A stretch of 64,000 nt of DNA, taken from IMG/VR virus record IMGVR_UViG_3300008050_008852, positions 1-64,000 of that record. One strand, given 5' to 3'. This document shows, piece by piece, positions 34,500 to 45,800 of the stretch (the first letter of the stretch is position 1; each line of letters starts with the position of its first letter). This DNA is from a virus. The notes beneath the pieces are model-generated. The model had not been told where the DNA came from, did not search any database, and saw only the letters and a list, made by a program, of their open reading frames with translations. The translations under genes and the position numbers were made by a program.

Positions 34500-34541
34500 C
34501 GACGAAAAACTTAATTGGCATATTTAAGATATGGAGAAATA

Positions 34542-35033
34542 ATGGCTGGTGCAACAACATATGATTTTGGTTCTGTAGGTGATAGATTACCTACACTTCG
34601 AAGCCATGAACAGACTTTTGATGATCCAGTTAAGATAAATTTTAATCCGGCAACTCCGCTTAAATTATCAACCAACAAGTCAGATTTATTTGTTATGAAC
34701 ACAGATCTCGGTGATGCTATAGCTGATAATTTAAAAAACTTATTATTGACCAATCGCGGTGAGAGGATCATGGAACCAGATTTTGGTGCAAATTTAAAAT
34801 CTATCTTGACTGAATTTGGGACTTCTGGCTTTGAGGGTGAGGTCATGGCAAGAATAAAAACATCGGTGGCGAAATATTTGCCATATGTTATATTACAACA
34901 AATGAAATTAGAGAAGCTACCAGCACCAATATCATCAGGTCTTGTTATTATACGCATAGAAATAATGTACTCTGTTGCTAAAGCAAATTTATCAAATCAG
35001 CAAATGACAATTACACTGAATACAGTCGCATAA
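34542..35033 (+). CDS. gp25-like baseplate wedge protein
   Basis: The key segment is AIADNLKNLLLTNRGERIMEPDFGANLKSIL near 64-94, which is the gp25/GPW signature found in contractile tails, type VI secretion (TssE) and R-type pyocins. This protein helps start sheath assembly on the baseplate. ATG 34542 is chosen because GGAG at 34533-34536 is 5 bases away; an upstream TTG would add nine residues. It is 163 aa against 132 in T4, with an N-terminal extension. Confidence 0.9.
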   Translation: MAGATTYDFGSVGDRLPTLRSHEQTFDDPVKINFNPATPLKLSTNKSDLFVMNTDLGDAIADNLKNLLLTNRGERIMEPDFGANLKSILTEFGTSGFEGEVMARIKTSVAKYLPYVILQQMKLEKLPAPISSGLVIIRIEIMYSVAKANLSNQQMTITLNTVA

Positions 35034-35049
35034 ATTGGATATTCTATAA

Positions 35050-36888
35050 ATGGCAAAAAACACAAAAAATATAAAGAAAGAAACCGAAAAGAATTATCTT
35101 GCAAAAGATTATAACTCTTTTAAACAGGAATTGGCTTCATATGCCAAGACATACTTTTCTGATAAAAATTCTGATTTTTCTGAGGCTAGCCTTGGTGGGA
35201 TGTTTGTAGATCTTGCAGCATATATCGGCGATAGCATGTCGTTCTTTTTAGATCATCAATTTAACGAATTAAATCCGCTTACGGCGATAGAATCAGTCAA
35301 TGTTCTTGCACACGCTAAAAACGCAGGTGTAAAAATAACTGGTGCATCGCCTGCAAGTGCTGACGTCGATATTTTTATTGAAGTTCCAGCAATTAAAACT
35401 AGAGGTCGTTATAGACCATCACGCCTATCGCTTCCAATTATTCTAGAAGGAACGACATGTAAATCAACATCTGGTATAACGTTTACAACAACAGAAGATA
35501 TAGATTTTTCTGAAGTAGATTTTAATGGCGAATATACATGCCAAGCTACAGTTTCACAAATTAATTCTTCTGGTAATCCAGCGTACTTTATTTTAACAAA
35601 ACCTGTTGGGGTGACATCTGGAAAATTAAATATAGAATCAATTCCAGTCGGATCCGCGTCCGGTTTTAAGAAAATAACACTAGCAAATACAAATGTATCA
35701 GAAATTATATCAATTGTTGATCTTGATGGAAACGTATATTATGAAGTAGATTACTTAACTCAGAACACTGTTTTTAAAAAGACTAAAAATATAAGTTCTG
35801 ATCAATTTGAGGTTCCTGCTGTATTAGAAGTTATTAATGCTAGCAGAAGATTTATTTCACAAACAGATTATAATACAATGTTAACTACGTTGACTTTTGG
35901 ATCTGGTGATCCAGATTTAAGTGACAATGATATAATTCCAGACCCATCAGAATTGGCTTTACCACTATATGGTAGATCGACATTCCAGCGCTTCTCGATT
36001 GATCCAAAGAATTTATTGCGCTCAAAGACTTTGGGCACTTCGCCAGTAAATACAACTTTAATAATTACATATAGATCCGGTGGTGGCCTATCTCACAATG
36101 TCTCAGCCGAATCAATTAAATTTATTGATAATCTTAGAATTGAATTTCCAAAAAATGCTTCATCAATTATTTCGTCAGGTGTTGTTAATTCAATCGATGT
36201 AAAAAATAAATCCGCCGCAGCCGGCGGCATGCGAAGACCAAATTTGGCAGAATTAAGGTCACAAATATTTTCGTCCCGCAATGAACAATCTAGAATTGTT
36301 ACTAACGATGATTTGTTGGCCCGTCTATATACTCTCCCAGTTCAATTTGGCAAAGTGTTTCGAGCTTCTATCCGAAAATCTTCTAGAAACCCCCTCGCCT
36401 CGGAATTATATATGATTTGTCAAGATAGATCTGGTAATTTAACTATAGCTCCTGATACACTAAAAAGAAACATAGCAATATACTTGAATGAATTTAGATT
36501 AATATCTGATGCAATTGATGTTTTAGATACAACAGTTGTAAACTATGGTGTAGAGTACTCAATAGTTGTGACACCAGAATCGAACAAATCAATTGTTTCG
36601 TCAATGGTTGCAAAATCAATTGCTTTGTTAACAGATATTAATTCATATCAAATTGATCAACCATTAATTGAGGCAGATTTTATAAATGCCATTATCAATA
36701 CACCTGGGGTTTTGTCGCTACAAGATTTTACGTTTTTTAATAGATCTGGAAAGATATCTGGTAAAAATTACAGCAGCTATAGCTATGACTTACAATCTAA
36801 TAAATTTAAAGGTATGATAGTTGGTCCACCTGGATCAATATTTGAATTAAAATATTCATCATTTGACATTGTTGGGAGCGCAGAGTAA
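35050..36888 (+). CDS. gp6-like baseplate wedge protein
   Basis: The N-terminal YLAKDYNSFKQELASYAKTYF and DFSEASLGGMFVDLAAYIGDSMSFFLDHQFNELNP segments are highly typical of gp6 of cyanophage-type T4-like phages. In the C-terminal half, GVEYSIVVTPESNKS and FINAIINTPGVLSLQDF match the Baseplate J-like core. gp6 dimers form the ring that joins the wedges. The 612-aa length is near T4 gp6 (660). It follows gp25, the classical order. Confidence 0.9.
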   Translation: MAKNTKNIKKETEKNYLAKDYNSFKQELASYAKTYFSDKNSDFSEASLGGMFVDLAAYIGDSMSFFLDHQFNELNPLTAIESVNVLAHAKNAGVKITGASPASADVDIFIEVPAIKTRGRYRPSRLSLPIILEGTTCKSTSGITFTTTEDIDFSEVDFNGEYTCQATVSQINSSGNPAYFILTKPVGVTSGKLNIESIPVGSASGFKKITLANTNVSEIISIVDLDGNVYYEVDYLTQNTVFKKTKNISSDQFEVPAVLEVINASRRFISQTDYNTMLTTLTFGSGDPDLSDNDIIPDPSELALPLYGRSTFQRFSIDPKNLLRSKTLGTSPVNTTLIITYRSGGGLSHNVSAESIKFIDNLRIEFPKNASSIISSGVVNSIDVKNKSAAAGGMRRPNLAELRSQIFSSRNEQSRIVTNDDLLARLYTLPVQFGKVFRASIRKSSRNPLASELYMICQDRSGNLTIAPDTLKRNIAIYLNEFRLISDAIDVLDTTVVNYGVEYSIVVTPESNKSIVSSMVAKSIALLTDINSYQIDQPLIEADFINAIINTPGVLSLQDFTFFNRSGKISGKNYSSYSYDLQSNKFKGMIVGPPGSIFELKYSSFDIVGSAE

Positions 36889-38429
36889 TGTATCTAATTT
36901 ATACTGGAAGCAAAGACACTTATATTACAAACAAGATCATTGATGGCGCCTTCTCTGCTTCTGATGCTAATGTCGGCCAAGCAGGTACTATTGATATATT
37001 TAAGCTCTATGATGAAACATCATTAAATGGTACAACTAAGTTGGCGGAGATATCTAGAGGTCTTATTAAGTTTGATTTATTACCACTACACGCTTTAACA
37101 GGCTCATCCATCGACGTTAATGCAAGTTCATTTAGCGCAAAGATTAAATTACATAATTTGCTTGCCGGAACAGCCACACCATCGAATTTTACGCTTGTCA
37201 TTGCTCCACTATCTAGATCGTTTACTGAAGGTACCGGCCGTGATCTTTCTGCGTTTGCTGATTTAGATGTTGCGAATTTTTACACCTCGTCTATGAGTTC
37301 TGGTTCTCCAGTGACATGGCATTTATCGGGTGCAAATAAGGGTGGCTTGCTTGATTCCAGTAATATTGACTATATAATTTCTGGTACAATTGATGGAACC
37401 TTGCAGTCTTTATCACCAGAACAGACATTTGTTGATGGCACCGAAGACTTATTTATTGATGTCACAACTATAGTTTCTGCTACCTTGGCTGGAAACATTC
37501 CAGATCACGGTTTTAGACTGGCGTTCACCGGTAGTGAGGAAAATGATGCAAAATCTAGGTTTGTAAAACGCTTTGCAAGCCTACAGTCGTCTAACCCTTT
37601 AAAATACCCTACGCTTCATATTACATATGATGATTCAATATCTGATGCTACAAATAATTTTGTTTTTGATTCATCCGGATCAATGTATTTAAACAACTTT
37701 GTTCGTGGTACAAGAACAAATTTTGTGTCAGGAACAGCCGCATCAGATATTACTGGTGCTAATTGCATGCTATTACGCCTTGAAAAAAATGATTTTGAGA
37801 AAACTTATGCAGTCTCCCAAGTATCCGAAGGTACAGATAGTACATTAGTATCTGGTCTATATTCGGCATCTTTTGCATTATCGTTGGCCAATCAAACTAA
37901 AATAAATAATTCGAATGAAACAGTATTAAATTTTGTAAATGCTAGTGGTTCTATTACGTTTGACGCAATATGGTGCTCAAATGATGAAACTGTCGGGTTT
38001 CATACTGGTTCACTTGAAATAACCAGATCAAAATCAACCATGTCAAATTCAGCTCCTGCAGACTTTATAATAAAATCAGTATCAATGCCTTCAACAATTA
38101 ATATTGATGAAGAATTAAGAGTACTCTTTTTTGTTGTTGATAAAAATATTAAACGGAAAGCCAGTAAGATACCACATAGATTAGCTAGCGTACCACTACA
38201 GCAAGTTTATTACCAAATTCGTGATATTGGCTCTAATCAAATTGTTGTTCCATTTGAAACAATAAATTCTGGTACAAAATTATCGAATGATACTTCAGGT
38301 CTATATTTCGACCTCCGTGCCAACACCCTTCAAGCCGGCTATAGCTATACTATTGACCTGCTTGTAAAAGATTTTGATAGACAAAGAATAATCACCGGTG
38401 TTTGCCAGAGCTTTAAGGTAATTAAATAA
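36888..38429 (+). CDS. Structural protein with DNRLRE-like beta domain, 513 aa
   Basis: The first 250 residues follow the plan of DNRLRE-type beta sandwiches: DTYITNK near 10, RGLIKFDLLPLHAL, a conserved lysine/leucine strand, FTEGTGRD, TWHLSGANKGG, a short VTTIVSATL segment and a closing PTLHITYDDS strand. Such domains are often sugar-binding. The rest is beta-rich and may contact the wedge. It starts on the last base of the gp6 stop. It probably sits at the baseplate periphery; the T4 equivalent is unclear. Confidence 0.65.
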   Translation: MYLIYTGSKDTYITNKIIDGAFSASDANVGQAGTIDIFKLYDETSLNGTTKLAEISRGLIKFDLLPLHALTGSSIDVNASSFSAKIKLHNLLAGTATPSNFTLVIAPLSRSFTEGTGRDLSAFADLDVANFYTSSMSSGSPVTWHLSGANKGGLLDSSNIDYIISGTIDGTLQSLSPEQTFVDGTEDLFIDVTTIVSATLAGNIPDHGFRLAFTGSEENDAKSRFVKRFASLQSSNPLKYPTLHITYDDSISDATNNFVFDSSGSMYLNNFVRGTRTNFVSGTAASDITGANCMLLRLEKNDFEKTYAVSQVSEGTDSTLVSGLYSASFALSLANQTKINNSNETVLNFVNASGSITFDAIWCSNDETVGFHTGSLEITRSKSTMSNSAPADFIIKSVSMPSTINIDEELRVLFFVVDKNIKRKASKIPHRLASVPLQQVYYQIRDIGSNQIVVPFETINSGTKLSNDTSGLYFDLRANTLQAGYSYTIDLLVKDFDRQRIITGVCQSFKVIK

Positions 38430-41400
38430 TGGCTCGAAAAGGTGTAACAATAACAAATTCAGGCTTATTTAGTACCTCAACTGTATCTGATTTTTCCGCA
38501 CCGGGTGGGCGCACAAGTTTTGATGGCTTGGCTTCATTATCTGGTTCTATAACAACCGGAAGTTCAGTGTTTGAAGATTTTTCTTCCGCGCTTAAATCAA
38601 CACAACAAATTCCGATAGATTGGTCAAAATTTGAAAAACATACGTTTTTTGATTCTGCTGAGAGTAAAATAAATGTTGCGTTCGATACAATTATTAACTT
38701 TTATCCATTCGACAGTCCAGAGTCAGAACGAGCAGAATATATTCAAGGCCTAACCGGATTCGAAAAATATATATATGATACACTCTGGCCAAAGCATAAA
38801 GGGTATTTACATTTTTCTGGAACACAAAAGGGTGAAGATCCATCAGCCGGCCATGCCCCGAATTTAGGTAGTCATATAAGTATTGTTGATCAAGCCGGTA
38901 ATTTATATCCAACCATTAGCAAGAGATCTGATGCTGCTCCAATTATTGATTTTTCTTCTTCCCCATTTACATGCGCGTTTCATTTAAATTTACCGCCACA
39001 GGCAAATGATAATGCCACAATTATACAGAAATTAACACAAAGCCATGGCTTTTCACTTTTTATAAGTGAATCAGCCAGTTTAACAGAAGCCTCTGTTGTA
39101 TTTGCAATTTCGTCTGGTTCGACCGCGATTAGCGCTAGCGTCGCGTTTGAAAAATCAAGTACTGATTTTCATCACTGTGCCGCAGTGCTGACCCGCCGTA
39201 TAAACGAAAATCCTGGGTTATTAATTTATAAAGACGGCCGACTTCTTGCTACATCTTCACAAACTGCCAATATTGGACAATTAAACTTTAAGACAGCAAA
39301 TATTCTAATTGGCTCAGGCTCTAGTCATAATTTGGGTACGTATTCAACAACATTTGATGCCATAACAACATTTTCTGGTTCATTAGATGATTTAAGACTT
39401 TATAAGACTGAGAAAAATATTACTCAAATAAAAAATATAGCTTCAGGAACATATGGTCACGTTCCTGATTTATTGGCATATTATAAATTTAATGAAGCCA
39501 CCGGTTCGTATGACAACAATGAGATAGTTTTAGATCACTCTGGTAATTCACTACATGGTTCAATTACTAATTATACTTCAAGCTTAAGGGTTAAGGGCGA
39601 TCTTGTTGATCCAATGCCTAATGAAGATATTGATAATAATCCCGTTCTATTCCCTTCGTTTCCTAAACTAGTCGCATTAAATAGAAATTTGTTATTAACT
39701 GCGTCAAATTATGACGCAAATAACCCTAATCTTATTACAAAAATGATTCCTCGACATTATCTTGAAGAGGAAGCATATACGATGGGTTATCCAAATGCCC
39801 GAGCCGGCTTAGGTGAAGAGTACTCCTATACATCTGATTTTCCTGGCGGTGGTGATCCAGGATCACCGCAATTGATTGCTTCATTATTGTTTATGTGGGC
39901 TAAATTTTTCGATGAAATAAAATTATTCATTGATCACTTTGGATCGTTATTAAAAATAGATTATGATGACCCCGGAACAGTTGCTGATGTAATGTTACCA
40001 TTTTTTGCAAAGTATTATGGCATCGCTCTACCAAATATGTTTTCAGATGCAACTGCAGAGCAGTATCTTAAAGGTCAAAATGTTCTGTTAGATGCTCAAA
40101 AGTCAGATATGAGTCTTGCTAAAATTCAAGCTACAATCTGGCGTCGTATTTTAATAAATATTCAGGATTCAATTAGATCTAAGGGAACAATTCACGGTAT
40201 AAAGTCAGTCATGCGCGCCACTGGAATTAATCCAGATACAATGTTTAGATTTAGAGAATCTGGTGGCCCTCGTGAATTAAGCATTACGGATTCTAGAATA
40301 TTTAGAAATGAAACGAGTTCTATGCTTCATTTTGCTTCTTCGAGTATACTAGTTAGTAAGTTTTTAAGTGGAAGTAGAGTCGAACCAGGTCTACCAATAA
40401 TATCCACCGAAGGAACAATGGTTGAAAAAACTGTTACTTCACCTCATGGTATATCAAATTGGAAATGGGATGGTTTATTCACTAGTGGTTCTTGGACAAC
40501 TGAATTTATAACCAAACAAAATCCACCAAAATTAATCACATCTGCATCAATAAGTAGAATGTGTTCAACAGGTTCGCTTGGTCTAACAATGCTATCAAAT
40601 TGCATTGCTGTCGGAGCAAGTAAAAAAACAACCTCAACTGGTTCATTAACATTATTTCATAATCCAGTTGGTATATCTGGTATATCTCCACTTGAGCTTC
40701 ATTTAACTGGTACAGATATATTTGATGGAGGTATCTGGCACATTTCTTATGGAAGAGAAGTCCAGCAAGATATGACGGCCAGCTATTTCCTCCGCGCCGG
40801 TAGACAATCCAACGGTACATTGACAGAATATAAGTCAGTGTCAACAACGGCTAGCTTTGGTGTTGAGGATCTCTATTCAAGCGGATCCACTCAGGCAAAT
40901 GTATCTGGTTCATTTATGCAATTTGGTACATCACAATTTGACACATTCTCTGCTGGCTTAAACAATGCCGCAGTTACGTCTCATGCAAAGGTAAGCACAT
41001 GTACAGGTTCGGTCGGTAGAATTCGGTTTTGGTCAAAGGCACTAACTCCCGCTGAGACAAAGGAACATATAAGGAATTTTAAATCCGTCGGTGTCGAAGA
41101 TCCTCTTTTAAACTTTAATTTTGTTGTAAATAGTTCTGGTTCATTTGAACGTATGCGCTTTGATGCTCAATGTGATCAAATAACAACGTCCTCTGATACT
41201 CTTGGAAATGTTGATATTTTCGACTATTCACAAAACAATTTCCATATGTCAGGAACCTTGTTTCCAGCTGCAAAAGAAATAATAAAGCCTCAAGATTTTA
41301 GATTTTCTTCATTAAATACAAAATTTGATGAGCGCTCAACAACAAACAAGATTAGAATAGCCGGTTTCTTGGCTGATGAAAACATTGAAATGTTCAATAC

Positions 41401-41875
41401 TTTGAAGTCTCCAGTAAGAACAATTCCACTTGGTACACCAGTCGAAGATGATACAAGATTTTCTATAGAAATATCGTCTTGTAAGGCTTTAAATGACGAT
41501 ATTATTTTGCTGCTTGGAACTCTTGATTTCTTTAATGATGCCTTGGGATCACCAGAATTAATGTTTGCACAAGATTACCCTAATATCATTGCTTTAAGAC
41601 AAGTTTATTTTAATAGATTAACAGGTAAGATTAATTACAAAAATTTAGTATCATTCTATAAATGGGTCGACGATACAATTGGTTTTTTAATAAATAGAAT
41701 GATACCAAGTAATACGAGTTTTCATGGTATGAATTTTGTAATTGAATCTCATATGCTTGAAAGAAGTAAGCTTAGATATTTACAGGAAGATATTTATTTA
41801 GGTGAGAATGATCGTAGAGGCCTACAAACAGATCTTAATCTGCAACAAGTAGTAGGTCAATTAAAGAGGTTTTAG
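38429..41875 (+). CDS. Giant baseplate-associated protein with LamG-like domains, 1148 aa
   Basis: Residues about 170-337 form a LamG/concanavalin-like domain ending in SGSLDDLRLYKTEKN. A second one (about 690-895) ends GRIRFWSKALTPAETKEHI. Between them, about 490-615, lies a helical block (FFDEIKLFIDHFGSLL, PFFAKYYGIALPNMFSDA, IQATIWRRILINIQDSIRSKGTIHGIKSVMRATGI). I recall that block from wedge proteins of marine and flavobacterial phages, where it anchors the protein to the baseplate. LamG domains commonly bind polysaccharide. The layout suggests an anchored glycan-binding arm. Confidence 0.75.
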   Translation: MARKGVTITNSGLFSTSTVSDFSAPGGRTSFDGLASLSGSITTGSSVFEDFSSALKSTQQIPIDWSKFEKHTFFDSAESKINVAFDTIINFYPFDSPESERAEYIQGLTGFEKYIYDTLWPKHKGYLHFSGTQKGEDPSAGHAPNLGSHISIVDQAGNLYPTISKRSDAAPIIDFSSSPFTCAFHLNLPPQANDNATIIQKLTQSHGFSLFISESASLTEASVVFAISSGSTAISASVAFEKSSTDFHHCAAVLTRRINENPGLLIYKDGRLLATSSQTANIGQLNFKTANILIGSGSSHNLGTYSTTFDAITTFSGSLDDLRLYKTEKNITQIKNIASGTYGHVPDLLAYYKFNEATGSYDNNEIVLDHSGNSLHGSITNYTSSLRVKGDLVDPMPNEDIDNNPVLFPSFPKLVALNRNLLLTASNYDANNPNLITKMIPRHYLEEEAYTMGYPNARAGLGEEYSYTSDFPGGGDPGSPQLIASLLFMWAKFFDEIKLFIDHFGSLLKIDYDDPGTVADVMLPFFAKYYGIALPNMFSDATAEQYLKGQNVLLDAQKSDMSLAKIQATIWRRILINIQDSIRSKGTIHGIKSVMRATGINPDTMFRFRESGGPRELSITDSRIFRNETSSMLHFASSSILVSKFLSGSRVEPGLPIISTEGTMVEKTVTSPHGISNWKWDGLFTSGSWTTEFITKQNPPKLITSASISRMCSTGSLGLTMLSNCIAVGASKKTTSTGSLTLFHNPVGISGISPLELHLTGTDIFDGGIWHISYGREVQQDMTASYFLRAGRQSNGTLTEYKSVSTTASFGVEDLYSSGSTQANVSGSFMQFGTSQFDTFSAGLNNAAVTSHAKVSTCTGSVGRIRFWSKALTPAETKEHIRNFKSVGVEDPLLNFNFVVNSSGSFERMRFDAQCDQITTSSDTLGNVDIFDYSQNNFHMSGTLFPAAKEIIKPQDFRFSSLNTKFDERSTTNKIRIAGFLADENIEMFNTLKSPVRTIPLGTPVEDDTRFSIEISSCKALNDDIILLLGTLDFFNDALGSPELMFAQDYPNIIALRQVYFNRLTGKINYKNLVSFYKWVDDTIGFLINRMIPSNTSFHGMNFVIESHMLERSKLRYLQEDIYLGENDRRGLQTDLNLQQVVGQLKRF

Positions 41876-42822
41876 TGACAACAATTACTCCGCCTTTCAC
41901 TGGCTCATATGCTATAAACCTTCAAGGTATAAATGTTTCGAGTTTTGATTTATTCGGAATGTCGATTTCACCTAAACTTGGAAGAAATGGTATAAAGACA
42001 TTTTTATCATCAAGTACAACAATTCTTGATGTGTCGCAAAATGCTAGAACGTTTTTTGATGATTCAATTCGTCTTCCAAAGCAAATTAGTTCTATTACTG
42101 CCTTATCATCTAGTAACGTTGAGGTAATATCTGACGATACATTTAAGGTTCAACAATTTCCAAATTATATGCTTTCTAGACAAACATTTGGGCTAGAAAG
42201 AAACGATCAAGGTGGTCCTTTTACTGAACTTGATTCGTACAGCGCAGTAAGTTATATCAAAGAGCAAACTGATTATTTGGCACCTGTAATAATTGATTCG
42301 CCATCAACAATAGATATATCAGAATTTTCTGGTGTAATAGAACCATTTGCTCTCCGAAAAGTGATAGATAACGCTTCAACGTTTTTAGGAACCTTTGATG
42401 ATCCTGAACCCACAGGTGTACGAGGTTCTTTGGATTCTGGTATTAGCCAAACAGATAGAAAAACAAAAACAGTAAAGTCAGATAATTTTTATGATATAAG
42501 ACAAAGTACTAGCAATTATTTTGAAGAAGTTGGCCTCCGCCCAGAAGATGAATTATTTGCTGGTGATTCTTTTACACTTGAGGTACCACTAGAATCTGTT
42601 GATATTGTCACCGTAGTACCATTTATTGATACGACATCAATTAATGAATCATATAACAATATAACGAGTGTTGAAATTAAGAATATTTTAATAAGTAGTT
42701 CGCTACGTTCTGATTTACCAAATGGCTTTCCGGGGTTAAATTTTAAAAGTGCACCGACAGGCTTTGAGTATGATAATTCTAGAGGCGTCGATTCAATTAC
42801 ATACGGCGGACAATTAAAGTGA
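41875..42822 (+). CDS. Structural protein of unknown family, 315 aa (GTG start)
   Basis: No known domain is recognised. The sequence is beta-rich with many Ser/Thr/Asp residues, and the first segment (PPFTGSYAINLQGINVSSFDLFGMSI) is unusual. The start is GTG inside TAGTG, with AGAGG about 5 bases before, so translation is coupled to the upstream gene. Its place between two LamG-bearing giants suggests a connector or chaperone of the same complex. It is real by size and gene packing; its function is unknown. Confidence 0.65.
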   Translation: MTTITPPFTGSYAINLQGINVSSFDLFGMSISPKLGRNGIKTFLSSSTTILDVSQNARTFFDDSIRLPKQISSITALSSSNVEVISDDTFKVQQFPNYMLSRQTFGLERNDQGGPFTELDSYSAVSYIKEQTDYLAPVIIDSPSTIDISEFSGVIEPFALRKVIDNASTFLGTFDDPEPTGVRGSLDSGISQTDRKTKTVKSDNFYDIRQSTSNYFEEVGLRPEDELFAGDSFTLEVPLESVDIVTVVPFIDTTSINESYNNITSVEIKNILISSSLRSDLPNGFPGLNFKSAPTGFEYDNSRGVDSITYGGQLK

Positions 42823-45800
42823 AAAAAAATAGTAGAATATCAAGATATTATGACCTAACAAAAGATTTTGGTGAGTATAAATCGTCTAATTCATTAATTG
42901 GTTGGTGGACATTTAATAATAAGGACTCACCTTCAGCACAACAAATACCTTCAAAAGGAACTACGAGTCTTCCAGGAAAATTTATTGATGGCTGGGATGA
43001 TCAGGTTGTTTTAGGCCCTTCTTCATTTGAATCTCCAACTTTTTTAAAGGGTTTGCAACATTTAAATAAAGCTTCAGCTACTATTAGCAATGGTATTAAA
43101 GGTTTTCAGGTTGATGGTTTTGCAGATCAATCAAGTTATCCGACTAAAACATTTACACTATCAATCACATTTAGAATACTTCAAGATTATCCTCAACCAA
43201 TCGGCGCTGGCGCCGGCGATAAAAAAATTAATATTGCAACTATTTGTGATACCAATCCCGATACCCAAGACGGCCGTTTAGGCTTGTATTTTGATAGTGA
43301 TGGAGCCCCAGGCGGTCTTCCAAGCTTTTCTACTGCCCTTGCAATAGATGATGGTACAGTGAAAATATGGCAGTCCTATTTCGATCCCACACACCCAAGA
43401 TTTTCATCAATAAAACATTTAAGGGAATGGATTAGGATTGATTTTGTTGTTAACGACATCATCCGCGCAGAGTCGAAAGGCTGGTTGGGAAGTCAATATG
43501 CCGAAATATATATTAATGGTTTACCACCAGAGACAAAACAGTCCATCAACACCGCCGCGGTCAGCAGCTTCGACATAACCAAGCTTTTAATTGGGGGGGT
43601 GGAGGACAACTTTGCCCCGCTGGCAGGTAAACCAGGTATTCAATTGGGTGAGGTTGCCATCTTCTCCGCGGCCCTCACATCAAACGAAATTAGTTATCTT
43701 TATGATAAAACACAGTCATCTGAAAATTCTGGAAAATTAACAAATTCTCCAAGATCACAATTGACCTGTGGCGAATGTGAACATGATAGTTATCCAACAA
43801 TTAATCGATCCACTGACTGGAGAAGAACAGGCAGAAGAATACCTGTGTTTTCTGAAGATGAAGGGTTTACGGTACCTACCCAAACCGGCGTAATTAATTA
43901 TCCCACACTATTATTGTCCGGCACAGAAGCCGATGCAGCAATTGGTACAATTTTAACAAATAATAATTCGTTACCAACAATAGAAACTGTTATTGATACA
44001 CCTTCTGGTTCAATTGGTAGATCAAATATTGTTAAATCATATAAAAAATGTAGTTCTACAACAGATTCATCAGATATATACAGACCATTCAACGACCTGA
44101 TCGCCCCAACTAATATTGCGACTCAAAATAGTCATATGGCACACAGTTATCCAGGGTTTACAAATACTCTTGGTGATAGAGTTATAATAGATATTGACAT
44201 AACTCCCACAAGTGCAAAAGTTTTGCGTGTTGTGACTGGATCTGACGGTGAGACATTTGATGGCCCCAATACTTTATCAAGTATAGAAAATACTGGTTTG
44301 GCATATTTTAATTTTGTTAATGGTAATTTTGAATCAATAGGTGGTATAAATTCAGAAACAGGCGTGCGTAGTAACTGGAATTTACCAGGCGCTCGTTCCG
44401 GTTCCGCCTGTATCGGGAATAAAGCTGCATACGATGCCGGCCCCCTATATCAAAAATTTAATTCATTAACTGATGAGGATTGGTTAAAAATCCCACGAAT
44501 ATTTCAGCCCTATTCATCAATTATTTCTCATCGTGGTACGTTTAATCATCCTCATACGACCGACTTTAATAGTTTTCAATTTTTTAAAGGAAAGTCGTCA
44601 GCAGTATTAGATATTGACACCTCCGCCCCACTCTCCGCTCCAACAGCCACCCAGCCTCTTTTTCCAGATCCAGATAGTTGGTTTGAGTCTACAGTCGGGT
44701 ACCCCAACTCTCCAGGCTACGGCGGTTATAATCGCGTTAACAATGAATGGTCTCCATATAATTCTGACGTTTCCGGCCGTGGTTGGTGGTTCTTTAAATT
44801 CAAAAACGATCCAAAAAAATATCCAGACCCGCAGATGAAAACTCCATCGCTAATTTGGAATCGCTCAACAGCCCCTGTAGATTTAGGATTAAAATTTCTA
44901 TCAACACTTTCAACATTAGGTAAACCAATAGTATACACAAATTGGTGTAATAACAGTTTGTTTCATGCTTCTTCTTCCCAAACGTTGAAAATGAGTGATT
45001 ATATTAATTCTCCATTACTTTTAGAATCATTTGAGGTTAATGTTGATGTAGAGGCCAAACGTTTACAGCGCCCTTTTCTTAAGGAGATAGGCTCTGGTAA
45101 ATTTGCAATGGCAAGTAATACAAATAACCACATTGATTGTTTAACATTTTTCTTATTGCGTCAAGAAAATCCACATGTCAATTCTTTTACACCTTTAATA
45201 AGAAGTCAGGGTTCAAAACGTGAATTAGTATCTTATTCAAATCATATTTTTGCTTCTACATATGTTGGATATGATTGGCTTGATAGATCTCGCATTGCAG
45301 TAGATTGGAATACCGGTGACCAAACAACAGTGCCTTATTGTGGTTCTCGAACTTCAAGGGTTTTTGCTGTTCGAGAGGATGAGGTTCTTGATACAGTTGC
45401 TGCAAGCGATTCGTTTTCATATTATAAAAAATCGGACGGCACATCCCAAACCTCCCATGGCCCAAACGGCATATTTTTCTCAAAATTCAATGATTATACT
45501 ATTTTAGGGCATCCAGATCCAGATATCCCCTTGGACACCCGGGATATTAAAGCCTCGAAGCAACCTTTTGAGCAATATGTTACTGCGTCTAAAACAATTT
45601 CAACTATAGCCCCAGTACGAATAACTGAAGCATATGCACAAAAAATAACACCTGTATTACCTTCAATGCAAAGTACAGTGCCTCAAAGGGTTGGGGTTTC
45701 TAATGTTCAAGGACCATTCTTTAATTTTCATACCATGGGCAGCACCATCGATTATTTTTTTAGAAAGACATCAACTCCAATTCAACCACGTTTATTTTTG

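Noticed and set aside
35042-35049. TATAAATG resembling a late promoter box
   Set aside because: It overlaps the start codon region of the gp6-like gene, so a transcript from it would lack a leader and RBS. It is a chance match in AT-rich DNA.
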